The notes below the pieces were generated by a model. The model searched no databases, had not been told where the DNA came from, and saw nothing but the letters and a program-made list of their open reading frames with translations. A stretch of DNA of 64,000 bases from Rossellomorea orangium (GTDB taxonomy: Bacteria; Bacillota; Bacilli; Bacillales; Bacillaceae_B): the NCBI RefSeq assembly GCF_019334305.1, contig NZ_JAHWGH010000014.1, positions 653,626 through 717,625 on the forward strand. The letters run 5' to 3'. Shown in pieces: positions 8,200 through 15,978 of the stretch; position 1 is the stretch's first letter, and each line of letters starts with the position of its first letter. The translations under genes and the position numbers were made by a program.

Positions 8200-8781
8200 C
8201 TATCCATATTGTTTCGTCAACGCAATCGCAGCAATTGTCGCTCCTGCTGCCTGTGCATAGCTCCCGAAAGTCGTGATCTGTAGTCCGAGATCCTTCATTT
8301 CCTTTAAAATATATACTTCTCCCACCGCTTCAAGGGCTGCACCCAGGGATTGAAGCGTATTCCCATAAGCGAGTAGCTGTGAATAGTCACGCGTACTTAA
8401 GGTAGCTCCGTATGCCTCAAGTACCGCACCGATAGATTGAACGGTATCTCCAAAGATATCCAGATTCAATCCTTCCAGCTCTTTTCCTGAAAATTGGAGC
8501 TCGGCCGCATAGACATTTGTTACGTTTCCGGAGGCTTGGATCCAGTCACCGATCACACGATAGGTTTCCCCTATCGATCCATCTGACAATTTTTCGGCAC
8601 CGACAGCCTGAAGGGCATTTCCCGCCGCCTCGAATCCATTTCCGATGGAGACCAACCGAAGTCCGACAGGCTCCTGATTCAACCTTTCTTCCCGGATGAT
8701 CATGGTTTCACCGATGGCTGCAATTACCGTCCCGACTACCTGAGTCCACACTCCCGTAATGAGTATTAGTCTATCGATCAC
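8200..8781 (-). CDS. Repetitive Gly/Ala-rich protein (DUF6944-like), unknown
   Basis: A roughly 190-residue protein made of imperfect repeats of about 17-40 residues with the theme G-x-x-LQ-A-x-G-A-x-LEA-x-G (AAGNALQAVGAEKL, SIGAVLEAYGATLS, SLGAALEAVGEVYI, QAAGATIAAIALTK). This predicts a regular amphipathic helical solenoid without a signal peptide or cysteines. It resembles the repetitive Bacillus family labelled DUF6944. The start is uncertain: GTG at 8781 is part of GGAGGTG itself, and the next GTG is ten codons downstream. Function unknown. Confidence 0.65.
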   Translation of the reverse strand: MIDRLILITGVWTQVVGTVIAAIGETMIIREERLNQEPVGLRLVSIGNGFEAAGNALQAVGAEKLSDGSIGETYRVIGDWIQASGNVTNVYAAELQFSGKELEGLNLDIFGDTVQSIGAVLEAYGATLSTRDYSQLLAYGNTLQSLGAALEAVGEVYILKEMKDLGLQITTFGSYAQAAGATIAAIALTKQYG

Positions 8782-8968
8782 CTCCGTCCACCGATCCTTT
8801 CATCGTTCATACATTCAATGTATTCAAAGAATTGTAATTGGTATCTTTGGACTCAGGACCATCATGATTGTATTTTTACAAATACCAGTAAAACAGTCTT
8901 GTTTAATTTGTCCCATCAGGCTATGATATTCTAGTTCATCTAGAGTTTCATAAGGGGGAGGGATTTAG

Positions 8969-10258
8969 ATGAGAATTAGGGATTGGGATCGTAATTTGAA
9001 GGTCCGGCTGTTTGGGGAAGCAGCGATAAATATTACCTTCTGGATGTTCTTTCCGTTTTTGACGATTTATTTTACAGAGTCATTCGGAAAGCAGACGGCA
9101 GGTTTATTATTGGTCCTTTCACAGGTATTCGCCGTCGTGGCGAACTTGATGGGAGGATATTGTGCGGACCGCTTCGGGCGTAAACGGATGATGGTCATAT
9201 CGGCATTTGGACAAGGATTGGCATTTCTAATCTTTGGACTCGCCAGCTCACCGTGGCTCGATTCTGCCATGATCGGATTTATCTGTTTCAGTTTAGTAGG
9301 TGTGTTCGGCTCATTTTATTGGCCCGCAAGTCAGGCCATGGTGGCAGATGTCGTGGATGAGAAAGACCGGAGCCATGTGTTTGCCGTCTTTTACACGTCT
9401 ATCAATATCGCCGTCGTCGTAGGACCGATATTAGGGGGCATCTTCTACGTCCACTACCGCTTTCAATTATTGATCGCAGCGGCACTTATTTGTATCCTTT
9501 TAGCTCTTCTGCTATCTAAAATGACGAGGGAAACGGCACCCGCCGATAAGAATAAGCTCCTCGTCACTGAAGGAAAGAAGAAAGCATGGCATAGTGTATT
9601 GTCAGATCAATTTAAAGATTATAGTGTCATATTCAAGGACAAAACGTTCTTATTGTTTATTTTAGCGGGGGTTCTCGTAGGTCAGACATTCATGCAATTG
9701 GATCTCTTGATTCCTGTATATATTAAAGATGTGATGGATAAAGCCACTCTGTTCAGCTTCGGGGACTGGTCATTGACCCTTGTAAGTGAGCAGGTATTTG
9801 GTTTAATCCTGTCCGAAAATGGATTCCTGGTGGCCCTTCTTACAGTGGTCATTACAAGATGGATCACAAAATTCCGCGAGCGTAATGTATTCATTCTATC
9901 TTCTCTCATCTATGCGGTTTCGATCTTTATGTTTGGTCAAACGAGTTCCGTATGGATGTTTGTGATCAGCATGGCGGTGTTCACATTTGCAGAGTTGATG
10001 ACGGCCGGTATTCAGCAGAGCTTCGTATCAAAGCTTGCGCCGGAGCATATGCGTGGGCAGTATTTTGCCGCAGCCAGTCTGCGCTTCACGATTGCAAGGA
10101 CGATTGCACCTCTGTCCATCACCCTGTCTCTTTATGTAGGATATGATTGGACGTTCATCATCCTTTCGATTCTTGCTCTTGTCAGTGCTGGACTCTTCTT
10201 CATCATGTTCGATCGTTTTGAGAAGGAAGAATTGGAACTGAAGAAAGCTGCTCATTAA
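8969..10258 (+). CDS. MFS transporter (12 helices)
   Basis: A 429-residue major facilitator. Motif A after the second helix is intact (GGYCADRFGRKRMM), and WPASQAMVADVVDEKDRSHVFAVFYT matches the drug/proton antiporter branch (motif C region follows as VVGPILGG). A cytoplasmic loop at about residues 190-215 separates the two six-helix halves. AAGGGGGAGGG precedes the ATG and a strong terminator follows, so it is monocistronic. Substrate unknown; it is one of several YttB/MdtH-like carriers in bacilli. Confidence 0.88.
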   Translation: MRIRDWDRNLKVRLFGEAAINITFWMFFPFLTIYFTESFGKQTAGLLLVLSQVFAVVANLMGGYCADRFGRKRMMVISAFGQGLAFLIFGLASSPWLDSAMIGFICFSLVGVFGSFYWPASQAMVADVVDEKDRSHVFAVFYTSINIAVVVGPILGGIFYVHYRFQLLIAAALICILLALLLSKMTRETAPADKNKLLVTEGKKKAWHSVLSDQFKDYSVIFKDKTFLLFILAGVLVGQTFMQLDLLIPVYIKDVMDKATLFSFGDWSLTLVSEQVFGLILSENGFLVALLTVVITRWITKFRERNVFILSSLIYAVSIFMFGQTSSVWMFVISMAVFTFAELMTAGIQQSFVSKLAPEHMRGQYFAAASLRFTIARTIAPLSITLSLYVGYDWTFIILSILALVSAGLFFIMFDRFEKEELELKKAAH

Positions 10259-10260
10259 AA

Positions 10261-10296
10261 AAAGGAATGATCCGCAATGGATCATTCCTTTTCCTT
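10261..10296. terminator. Intrinsic terminator between convergent genes
   Basis: AAAGGAATGATCC / GGATCATTCCTTT perfect 13-bp stem. Confidence 0.92.
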
Positions 10297-10301
10297 TTCT
10301 A

Positions 10302-11909
10302 TTACAGTCCCAGATCAAATCCTTCATCATCAGACTGCAGCATTGTATTTAGACCAAGATCTGTTGAAAGACCAAGGTTGAATTCTGAATCTGAAGACTC
10401 TTCATTTTCCCATCGTGTGTAGCTTGCATCTGTATTTACACCAAGGTTTGATAGAAGAGACGATTCGTTGTCCTCGTCAGAAGATAAAAATCCAAGAGCA
10501 GTATCCGTACCTGCATTTAATCCTGCACTTCTATACTCTTCTTCTTCAGAATCCATTGATTCAGCCCATAGTCCCGCATTCACTGCGTTCATGACAGTAG
10601 CTGCAGATTCATTGTCTTCATCGTTTGTCATAGCACCAAGCATTAGGTTATTCGCTGCATTCGCTTCGAACTTGGAATAGTCTTCGCTGTTTTCAACAGT
10701 TGTCATAACAGAAGTATCGTTCATTGCTTCTACTTGAGAAGAATCACCATCTTCTTTATCCATTGTTCCAAGTACCAGACCGTTTGCAGATTCAGTACCG
10801 ATTGACGTTTTAGAAGAATCGTTTTCTTCACTGCCTTCTGTCATCACCCATACATTGGAATCAGTCATCGCATCAGCACTCACTTCATTCTCTTCATCAG
10901 ATGCAGAAGCATTAAGAACAGAAGCAAGGTTTCCGGAAGTAGTAGAAGCATAAGAATCATCTTCTTCATTGTACATCGTTTCATTCATGATTCCAGCGTC
11001 AGTCATAGCGTTTACTGCTGCTGATCCATCTTCTCCTTCAACTGCTGCGTTTACATCCTGAGATGCTCCCGCTTCAGTCATGGATGTGAAAGAATCGTCT
11101 TCTTCGCTGTACGTCGTTTCATTCATGACACCAGCTTCTGTATCAGCATTCACTTCTGCTGATCCGTCTTCTCCTTCAACTGCTGCGTTTACATCCTGGG
11201 ATGCTCCTGCTTCTGTCTTTGAAGTAAAAGAATCGTCTTCTTCGCTGTACGTCGTTTCATTCATGACACCAGCTTCCGTATCAGCACTTACTGCTGCTGA
11301 TTCGTCTTCTCCTTCAACCGCTGCGTTTACATCCTGAGATGCTCCTGCTTCTGTCTTTGAAGTAAATGAATCGTCCTCTTCGCTGTACGTTGTTTCATTC
11401 ATGACACCAGCCTCTGTATCAGCATTCACTTCTGCCGACTCGTCTTCTCCTTCAACTGCTGCATTCACATCCTGGGATGCTCCCGCTTCTGTCTTTGAAG
11501 TCGCTGAATCTTCTTCTACTGTCGTTTCATTCATAACAGCTGCGTCTGTATCAGCGTTCACTTCTGCTGATTCGTCTTCTCCTTCAACGTTTGCGTTTAC
11601 ATCTGAAGTTGCTTCTGCACCGTTCTTGGTCATGACAGAATCATTTTCTTCATCCACAACCGTTTCATTGACGACGTTTGCATCAGCATCGGCGTTTGCA
11701 TCCGTATTCGATTCTTCGTCTGATCCTCCGATGTTAAGTCCATTTAATAAACCATCTTCTGAATCAAGGATGTTGATGTTTTCCAATAACCCATCATTGC
11801 TACCCAGCAGTGAATCATTCCCTGCCGCTAAGCTCGTGTGACCTCCGATTGCAAGACTTGCTGCTAATCCACCTGTCATTACCAATGTTCTAAATACGCT
11901 TTTTCTCAT
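10302..11909 (-). CDS. Secreted acidic repeat protein (46-residue repeats)
   Basis: A 535-residue protein with a Sec signal peptide (MRKSVFRTLVMTGGLAASLA...LAAG). It then has a very acidic, Ala/Asn/Ser/Thr-rich body lacking cysteine. Residues about 75-300 hold at least five copies of a 46-residue unit built on ADTEAGVMNETTYSEEDDSF and ASQDVNAAVEGEDESAEVN, followed by degenerate copies with the theme MT-N-E-ED-S. There is no LPXTG or other anchor. The composition resembles disordered or calcium-binding surface matrix proteins. AAAAGGAGAG precedes the ATG. It is 33 bp downstream of the 396-residue repeat protein gene and probably shares its ECF-type promoter. Confidence 0.85.
   Translation of the reverse strand: MRKSVFRTLVMTGGLAASLAIGGHTSLAAGNDSLLGSNDGLLENINILDSEDGLLNGLNIGGSDEESNTDANADADANVVNETVVDEENDSVMTKNGAEATSDVNANVEGEDESAEVNADTDAAVMNETTVEEDSATSKTEAGASQDVNAAVEGEDESAEVNADTEAGVMNETTYSEEDDSFTSKTEAGASQDVNAAVEGEDESAAVSADTEAGVMNETTYSEEDDSFTSKTEAGASQDVNAAVEGEDGSAEVNADTEAGVMNETTYSEEDDSFTSMTEAGASQDVNAAVEGEDGSAAVNAMTDAGIMNETMYNEEDDSYASTTSGNLASVLNASASDEENEVSADAMTDSNVWVMTEGSEENDSSKTSIGTESANGLVLGTMDKEDGDSSQVEAMNDTSVMTTVENSEDYSKFEANAANNLMLGAMTNDEDNESAATVMNAVNAGLWAESMDSEEEEYRSAGLNAGTDTALGFLSSDEDNESSLLSNLGVNTDASYTRWENEESSDSEFNLGLSTDLGLNTMLQSDDEGFDLGL
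10990..11720. repeat. 138-bp tandem repeat inside the acidic protein gene
   Basis: The DNA repeats with a 138-bp period; for example GCTTCTGTCTTTGAAGTAAA occurs at 11209 and again at 11347. Central units are nearly identical and outer ones decayed, as expected from slippage or unequal recombination. Confidence 0.85.
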
Positions 11910-11942
11910 TTTATTTTTCTCTCCTTTTAAAAGTTTTTAAGT

Positions 11943-13133
11943 TTATATACTTTTGAAAAGAAGAGAATCTTGAGGTGGTTGGGACGGTGGTGCGTTTAAC
12001 CACTGATCATAGTAGAGATTATTTTTCTCGTACATATTGGTTTTTTGTAAGTTGACGGCCGTTGCATATTGCTCCGACACAACCCATAGAGAAGATGATC
12101 CTGTTACCTGACCGCTCATTCCACTTGTACTGGATGACTGACTGGTTGAATTCATTGTAGTCGTCGTCAGGACCGGTTCCATCTTTTTACGGGGTGGAGA
12201 AGGCTGTTCGTTCTGATTTTCAGGTACTTCCATTTTAACGGAACGCTCTTTCTCCACTTCAACCGGTTTTGTAAGTATGGTTTCAATTTGGTTTTTGGCT
12301 TTGCTTATTCCAATGGAGCTTTGATCAGATTCGACCGGAACTTCTTCTTTGACCGGTTCCTTTCGAACATCTGCCCTCTCCATTTCGACGTCACGATCTT
12401 TATCCTCTGTGTCGACCAAAGGCTCGTCGGGCACTTCTGTTTCAATGTCCAATTTGACAGCTGGTTCCTTTGAAACATCGGCGTCGACTACACCGGTATC
12501 CACTTTCACCTGTGGATCTTTGGACACTTCGACATCGACGACCCCTGTATTCACTTTTACTTCAGGATCATCTGACAGATCCACTTCCAACAGAGGTTTA
12601 TCGTCTGACAATGATTCCGTCACAGGCTTCGTTGTTTCTACAACTGTGTTGGTAACCGTCTTCGTCGTTGAATCCACTGTACCCGTTACAGATTTCGTTG
12701 TTTTTTCAACGGTATTGGTAACCGCTTTGGTGGTGTTGTTCACCGTTTCCGTTACAGGAGCCGCTGAGTCCCCTACAATATCAGTAACTGGTTTTGTCGT
12801 GTGTTCAACGGTTTTATTAGCGGTGTTTCCAACAGTCTTTGTTGCAGCGTTCACTGTGCCTGTAACCGATTCTGTCGTCTGATCGACCGTATCTGTCACC
12901 GAATCAACCGTACTGGAAAGGATATTCCCTTTGGATTGCTGATCCTCCTCTGAAGGTTTGTCCTTCTCCTCGTCAGGAGCGGACACGGCTTCATTCACGG
13001 TCGTTGTCGCGCTGTCAGTGACAGCGTTGACTTCATCCGTCACATTGGAGAGAAGTCCCCCCTCTGCTGAAGCAAAGGTTGGAATACTGATGACTCCAAG
13101 AAAAAGCAAAGCCTGAATTAGGCATTTTTGCAC
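11943..13133 (-). CDS. Secreted Thr/Val repeat protein (11-residue repeats)
   Basis: A 396-residue exported protein. The signal peptide (QALLFLGVISIPTFASA) is followed by at least eight consecutive or near-consecutive 11-mers of the form TTKxVTxTVxx (TTESVTGTVNA, TTKAVTNTVEK, TTKSVTGTVDS, TTKTVTNTVVE and others). An 11-residue period recalls LEA-type amphipathic helices. Then come 17-residue repeats (DPxVKVxTGVVDxxVSK), a charged Glu/Lys segment, a Ser/Thr stretch and a distinct C-terminus (LWVVSEQYATAVNLQ). The GTG at 13133 lies 12 bp after GGAGG. First gene of a two-gene operon under an ECF-type promoter at 13297-13327. Confidence 0.82.
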   Translation of the reverse strand: MQKCLIQALLFLGVISIPTFASAEGGLLSNVTDEVNAVTDSATTTVNEAVSAPDEEKDKPSEEDQQSKGNILSSTVDSVTDTVDQTTESVTGTVNAATKTVGNTANKTVEHTTKPVTDIVGDSAAPVTETVNNTTKAVTNTVEKTTKSVTGTVDSTTKTVTNTVVETTKPVTESLSDDKPLLEVDLSDDPEVKVNTGVVDVEVSKDPQVKVDTGVVDADVSKEPAVKLDIETEVPDEPLVDTEDKDRDVEMERADVRKEPVKEEVPVESDQSSIGISKAKNQIETILTKPVEVEKERSVKMEVPENQNEQPSPPRKKMEPVLTTTTMNSTSQSSSTSGMSGQVTGSSSLWVVSEQYATAVNLQKTNMYEKNNLYYDQWLNAPPSQPPQDSLLFKSI

Positions 13134-13203
13134 TGCGTCTTGTCACCTCCTTCCGATTCAAATAGCGGATGCTAAAATGTTCTTTTGAATAGTGCTGTAT
13201 CTG

Positions 13204-13243
13204 TTGTACCTGGTACAAAATGAATTGATTGTACCAGGTACAC
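13204..13243. promoter_or_regulatory. Twin palindrome in the repeat-protein operon leader
   Basis: TTGTACCTGGTACAA (13204-13218) is a perfect palindrome around one base. A near copy, TTGTACCAGGTACA, starts at 13229, with centres 25 bp apart. GTACCTGGTAC in the first is also the exact reverse complement of GTACCAGGTAC in the second, so a single 11-bp hairpin with a 14-base loop is possible. It lies between the promoter at 13297-13327 and the gene start at 13133, so it acts as a downstream operator or an RNA leader structure. Confidence 0.75.
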
Positions 13244-13296
13244 ATGGTGTGTTGAAAAATCTTGTCCGACACCCACCCTGCATCCCATTTTCACGA

Positions 13297-13327
13297 AGCT
13301 AACGAAGGTAGTTCATATTTGGATCAC
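13297..13327 (-). promoter_or_regulatory. ECF-type promoter of the repeat-protein operon
   Basis: On the minus strand, GTGATCCA (13327-13320), 15 bp, then CGTTAGCT (13304-13297). It is identical in both boxes and spacer length to sites upstream of the ECF sigma gene (22505-22535) and the surface protein gene (24599-24629). It points toward the gene starting at 13133. Confidence 0.85.
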
Positions 13328-13521
13328 TTTTTTTCAAAAAAATTTATTTTTCTTCTGGAAAATTGTCAGAAAAGGATGAATCTGAAAAATTCCGTTTACC
13401 CCCTTTTCCCATAAAAAGTGAGATGTTACAATGTACAACCGTAAGCAATCTTAACGTAGCTCTTTCGAGAGTTAGTCGGAGATTCCAATCAATACTACGC
13501 AAAGAAAGGATGTTGATTTCA

Positions 13522-13650
13522 ATGCATATCGGAAGCAAAGGCTGGTACGTACAAGAACTAAAAAAAGCAGGCGTACGCCACTACGAAGAACGCTATGTCG
13601 AATCATACAAAAAACACGTTCTTGCAAACCTATTAGAACGTACAAAATAA
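13522..13650 (+). CDS. Small DUF2639-family (YflJ-like) protein
   Basis: A 42-residue basic protein, MHIGSKGWYVQELKK followed by AGVRHYEERYVESYKKHVL. It matches the short Bacillus YflJ/DUF2639 family (GSKGYYVxELKKxGV, then LESYK). The ATG at 13522 has AAAGGA 11 bp upstream; longer in-frame starts lack a ribosome binding site. A very strong hairpin terminator begins 8 bp after the stop. Function unknown. Confidence 0.8.
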   Translation: MHIGSKGWYVQELKKAGVRHYEERYVESYKKHVLANLLERTK

Positions 13651-13657
13651 ACATGAG

Positions 13658-13717
13658 AGGGACGGACCTCGATTCCTATGACCAGGTCATAGGAATGAAG
13701 GTCCGTCCCTTTTTTTA
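13658..13717. terminator. Long terminator hairpin built on the AGGGACGGACCT repeat
   Basis: AGGGACGGACCT (13658-13669) and AGGTCCGTCCCT (13699-13710) form the outer stem. ATTCCTATGACC / GGTCATAGGAAT extends it inward to a one-base loop, and seven Ts follow. It lies between convergent genes and is one member of the dispersed repeat family in this window. Confidence 0.93.
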
Positions 13718-15541
13718 TTTCAGTAGTTTAGATGAGTAGATGGGGTTCAGGTTTGGTTTGACAGAGTATCTTTTGGTACGGCTCAGTTTGTATGTTTTGT
13801 TTTTGAGCAGGTATGCTTTGTATTTTTGGTTCCATCTTTTCAGGGACCAAAGGATCAGTCCTGCTGTCAGGAGGGACAATCCTCCGGTGGCCGGCCAGAA
13901 GTATGGTGAAATGACACCTGACTCGTACGCCAGTCCAATCGGTGAAAAGATGAAATATGTGAGTACGACTGAAGCCATCAATACAATGGAAAGTGGGATG
14001 CTGTATTTCCATGGCATCATGTCCACTTTCGGATTATAGCGGTATTCATATGGCTTCTCCATCGGTTTCCACCAGCCGATCATTAGCATCAAGAACACTT
14101 CTGCCACAAACAGAATTCCATAGATGTGAATGAAGTTGATGTCGATACTGAATCCGAATAGATGTCCCGTCCCCCATACAAGCATGTAATACGTGATGAC
14201 GTGAAGGATGATGACCGTTTTCGCAGCCACTGCCGGAATCCGTTTTGAAAACACCCCGACTAGCAAGACGACGATGATCGGGATATTGAAGAAGCCTGTA
14301 AATCGCCTGATCAAGTCCCATAACCCGTCTGTTGCATGGATCAGTAATGGAGAAACGCACATGGATACAACGGCCAGCAGTGCACCGAACCATTTACTGA
14401 TGGTGATCAACTTCTGATCGCTCACTCCCGGATTGAATTGAGGCTTGTAAATATCAAGGGCGAATAGTGTCGCTGCACTGTTTAACAATGAGTTAAAGGA
14501 GCTTAGCACCGCTCCAAGCAATACAGCCAGGAAAAATCCCGTCAAATAAGAAGGAAGCACGGCGTTGATCAATGCAGGATATGCCAAGTCCACACTTTTC
14601 AAAGAATCTCCATACAGATGAAAGGCGATGACGCCCGGAAGCATCATCATAAATGGGACCAGGAGTTTATAGAAGCCCGAAATGATGACGCCTTTCTGCC
14701 CTTCCGCCAGATTCTTTGCACCTAAAGTACGCTGGATCACATATTGATTGGAAGCCCAGTAGAATAAATTCGCAAAAAGCAGGCCAGTAAAAATAGTCGA
14801 AAATGGGACGGAATCCGATGCAGATCCAATGGAATTAAGCTTCTCCGGGTTCTTCGTCGCAATCTCCTTCACGCCGGAGAAGATGTTTCCATCTCCAAGC
14901 GCATAAAATCCTAAAATCGGTACAAGGATTCCAATGATCAAGAGTCCCACTCCATTTAATGTATCCGAAATCGCAACAGCCTTCAGTCCCCCGAAAATGG
15001 CATAAATACTGCCAATGATGCCGATTGTCCACACAATCACCCATATCGATTGCGTATAGGATATGCCGAGCAGTTCAGGAATATCGAATAACTTCAGAAC
15101 GGCCAGAGCCCCTGAATAAAGCATAGAAGGAATCGTCACAAACACATATCCCAGCATAAAGAGAATGGTCGTATATTGGCGGACGCCCTTATCATATCGT
15201 TGATTGAGAAACTCAGGTAATGTGGTGAAACTTCTCCCCAAATATTTTGGGAGCAAATACAGGGCCATGATGATGATGGCAAATGCGGCGGTCACTTCCC
15301 ACGCCATGTTCGACAGGTTCGCACGGAACGCCTGCCCATTCAAACCCACCAATTGTTCTGCAGATAAATTGGTGAGTAGCAGCGACCCTGCAATAAAGGT
15401 TCCTGTCAGCCCCCTCCCTGCCAGAAAATAACCCGTGGAGTCATTCAGGGACCCCTTTGTTTTTATGTATGAAACCCACGCAACCAATCCCATAAAAAAG
15501 ACACAGGATACTAGTGTAAACAGTAAACCATTCTCAAACAT
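13715..15541 (-). CDS. Sodium:solute symporter (SSS family, SGLT-like)
   Basis: A 608-residue transporter with about 14 membrane helices of the LeuT-fold SSS family. Signature regions include YFLAGRGLTGTFIAGSLLLTNLSAEQLVG near the N-terminus, GGLKAVAISDTLNGVGLL, ASNQYVIQRTLGAKNLAEGQKG and GAVLSSFNSLLNSAATLFALDIY (Na2-site serines). The last two motifs resemble sugar or inositol-type vSGLT transporters. The ATG at 15541 is chosen because GAAGGGAAG precedes it; an upstream in-frame ATG at 15559 has none. Substrate cannot be read from sequence; no catabolic genes adjoin. Confidence 0.85.
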   Translation of the reverse strand: MFENGLLFTLVSCVFFMGLVAWVSYIKTKGSLNDSTGYFLAGRGLTGTFIAGSLLLTNLSAEQLVGLNGQAFRANLSNMAWEVTAAFAIIIMALYLLPKYLGRSFTTLPEFLNQRYDKGVRQYTTILFMLGYVFVTIPSMLYSGALAVLKLFDIPELLGISYTQSIWVIVWTIGIIGSIYAIFGGLKAVAISDTLNGVGLLIIGILVPILGFYALGDGNIFSGVKEIATKNPEKLNSIGSASDSVPFSTIFTGLLFANLFYWASNQYVIQRTLGAKNLAEGQKGVIISGFYKLLVPFMMMLPGVIAFHLYGDSLKSVDLAYPALINAVLPSYLTGFFLAVLLGAVLSSFNSLLNSAATLFALDIYKPQFNPGVSDQKLITISKWFGALLAVVSMCVSPLLIHATDGLWDLIRRFTGFFNIPIIVVLLVGVFSKRIPAVAAKTVIILHVITYYMLVWGTGHLFGFSIDINFIHIYGILFVAEVFLMLMIGWWKPMEKPYEYRYNPKVDMMPWKYSIPLSIVLMASVVLTYFIFSPIGLAYESGVISPYFWPATGGLSLLTAGLILWSLKRWNQKYKAYLLKNKTYKLSRTKRYSVKPNLNPIYSSKLLK

Positions 15542-15749
15542 CGGACTTCTTCCCTTCATATTTATTATATGTGTTTGAGAAAGTTCCCCAAAAGTTATAC
15601 TAGTAAACTATTATTTTTGGAAAATTATTAAAAATAGTCATAAGGAACCACCACGTTTTTCCATTGAAATACTTTTGAAAAAACGGTTGTGGAGGGCTTT
15701 CTTCCTGTGATAAAGTAAAGAACATATTTTAAAAATAACTTCATACGAA

Positions 15750-15896
15750 TTCCTTATATATCTATGGTGATATGGACCATAAGTCTCTACCTGGCAGCCG
15801 TAAATTGCTAGACTATAAGGAAAGTCTTTTCTATATGCTACGTGTATGGAGACTTTCCCTATGTTTATTAGAGAATGTCTTCATGCACTTTTTTAT
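15750..15896 (+). ncRNA. Guanine-class purine riboswitch with antiterminator/terminator
   Basis: Aptamer 15750-15822. P1 pairs TTCCTTATA with TATAAGGAA. Conserved purine-aptamer cores GATATGG, GTCTCTACC, CCGTAAA and GACTAT are all present. The specificity base in GA[C]TAT is C, so guanine/hypoxanthine. A terminator (GTGTATGGAGAC 15842-15853 with GTCTTCATGCAC 15877-15888, then TTTTTT) follows. An alternative stem GGAAAGTCT (15819-15827) with AGACTTTCC (15850-15858) would use the P1 3' strand and the terminator 5' arm. This predicts ligand-induced termination of nupG. Confidence 0.93.
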
Positions 15897-15978
15897 TTGC
15901 TTTTTTGAGAAGTCTGACATCATACGACATATACCTTGAGGATTCGATGAAGAAATCATTTTTTGGAGGAATGGTATT

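Noticed and set aside
11080..11841. Ser/Thr/Ala-rich plus-strand ORFs over the acidic repeat gene
   Set aside because: They are mirror frames created by the tandem repeat; the minus-strand frame has a signal peptide, ribosome binding site and promoter.
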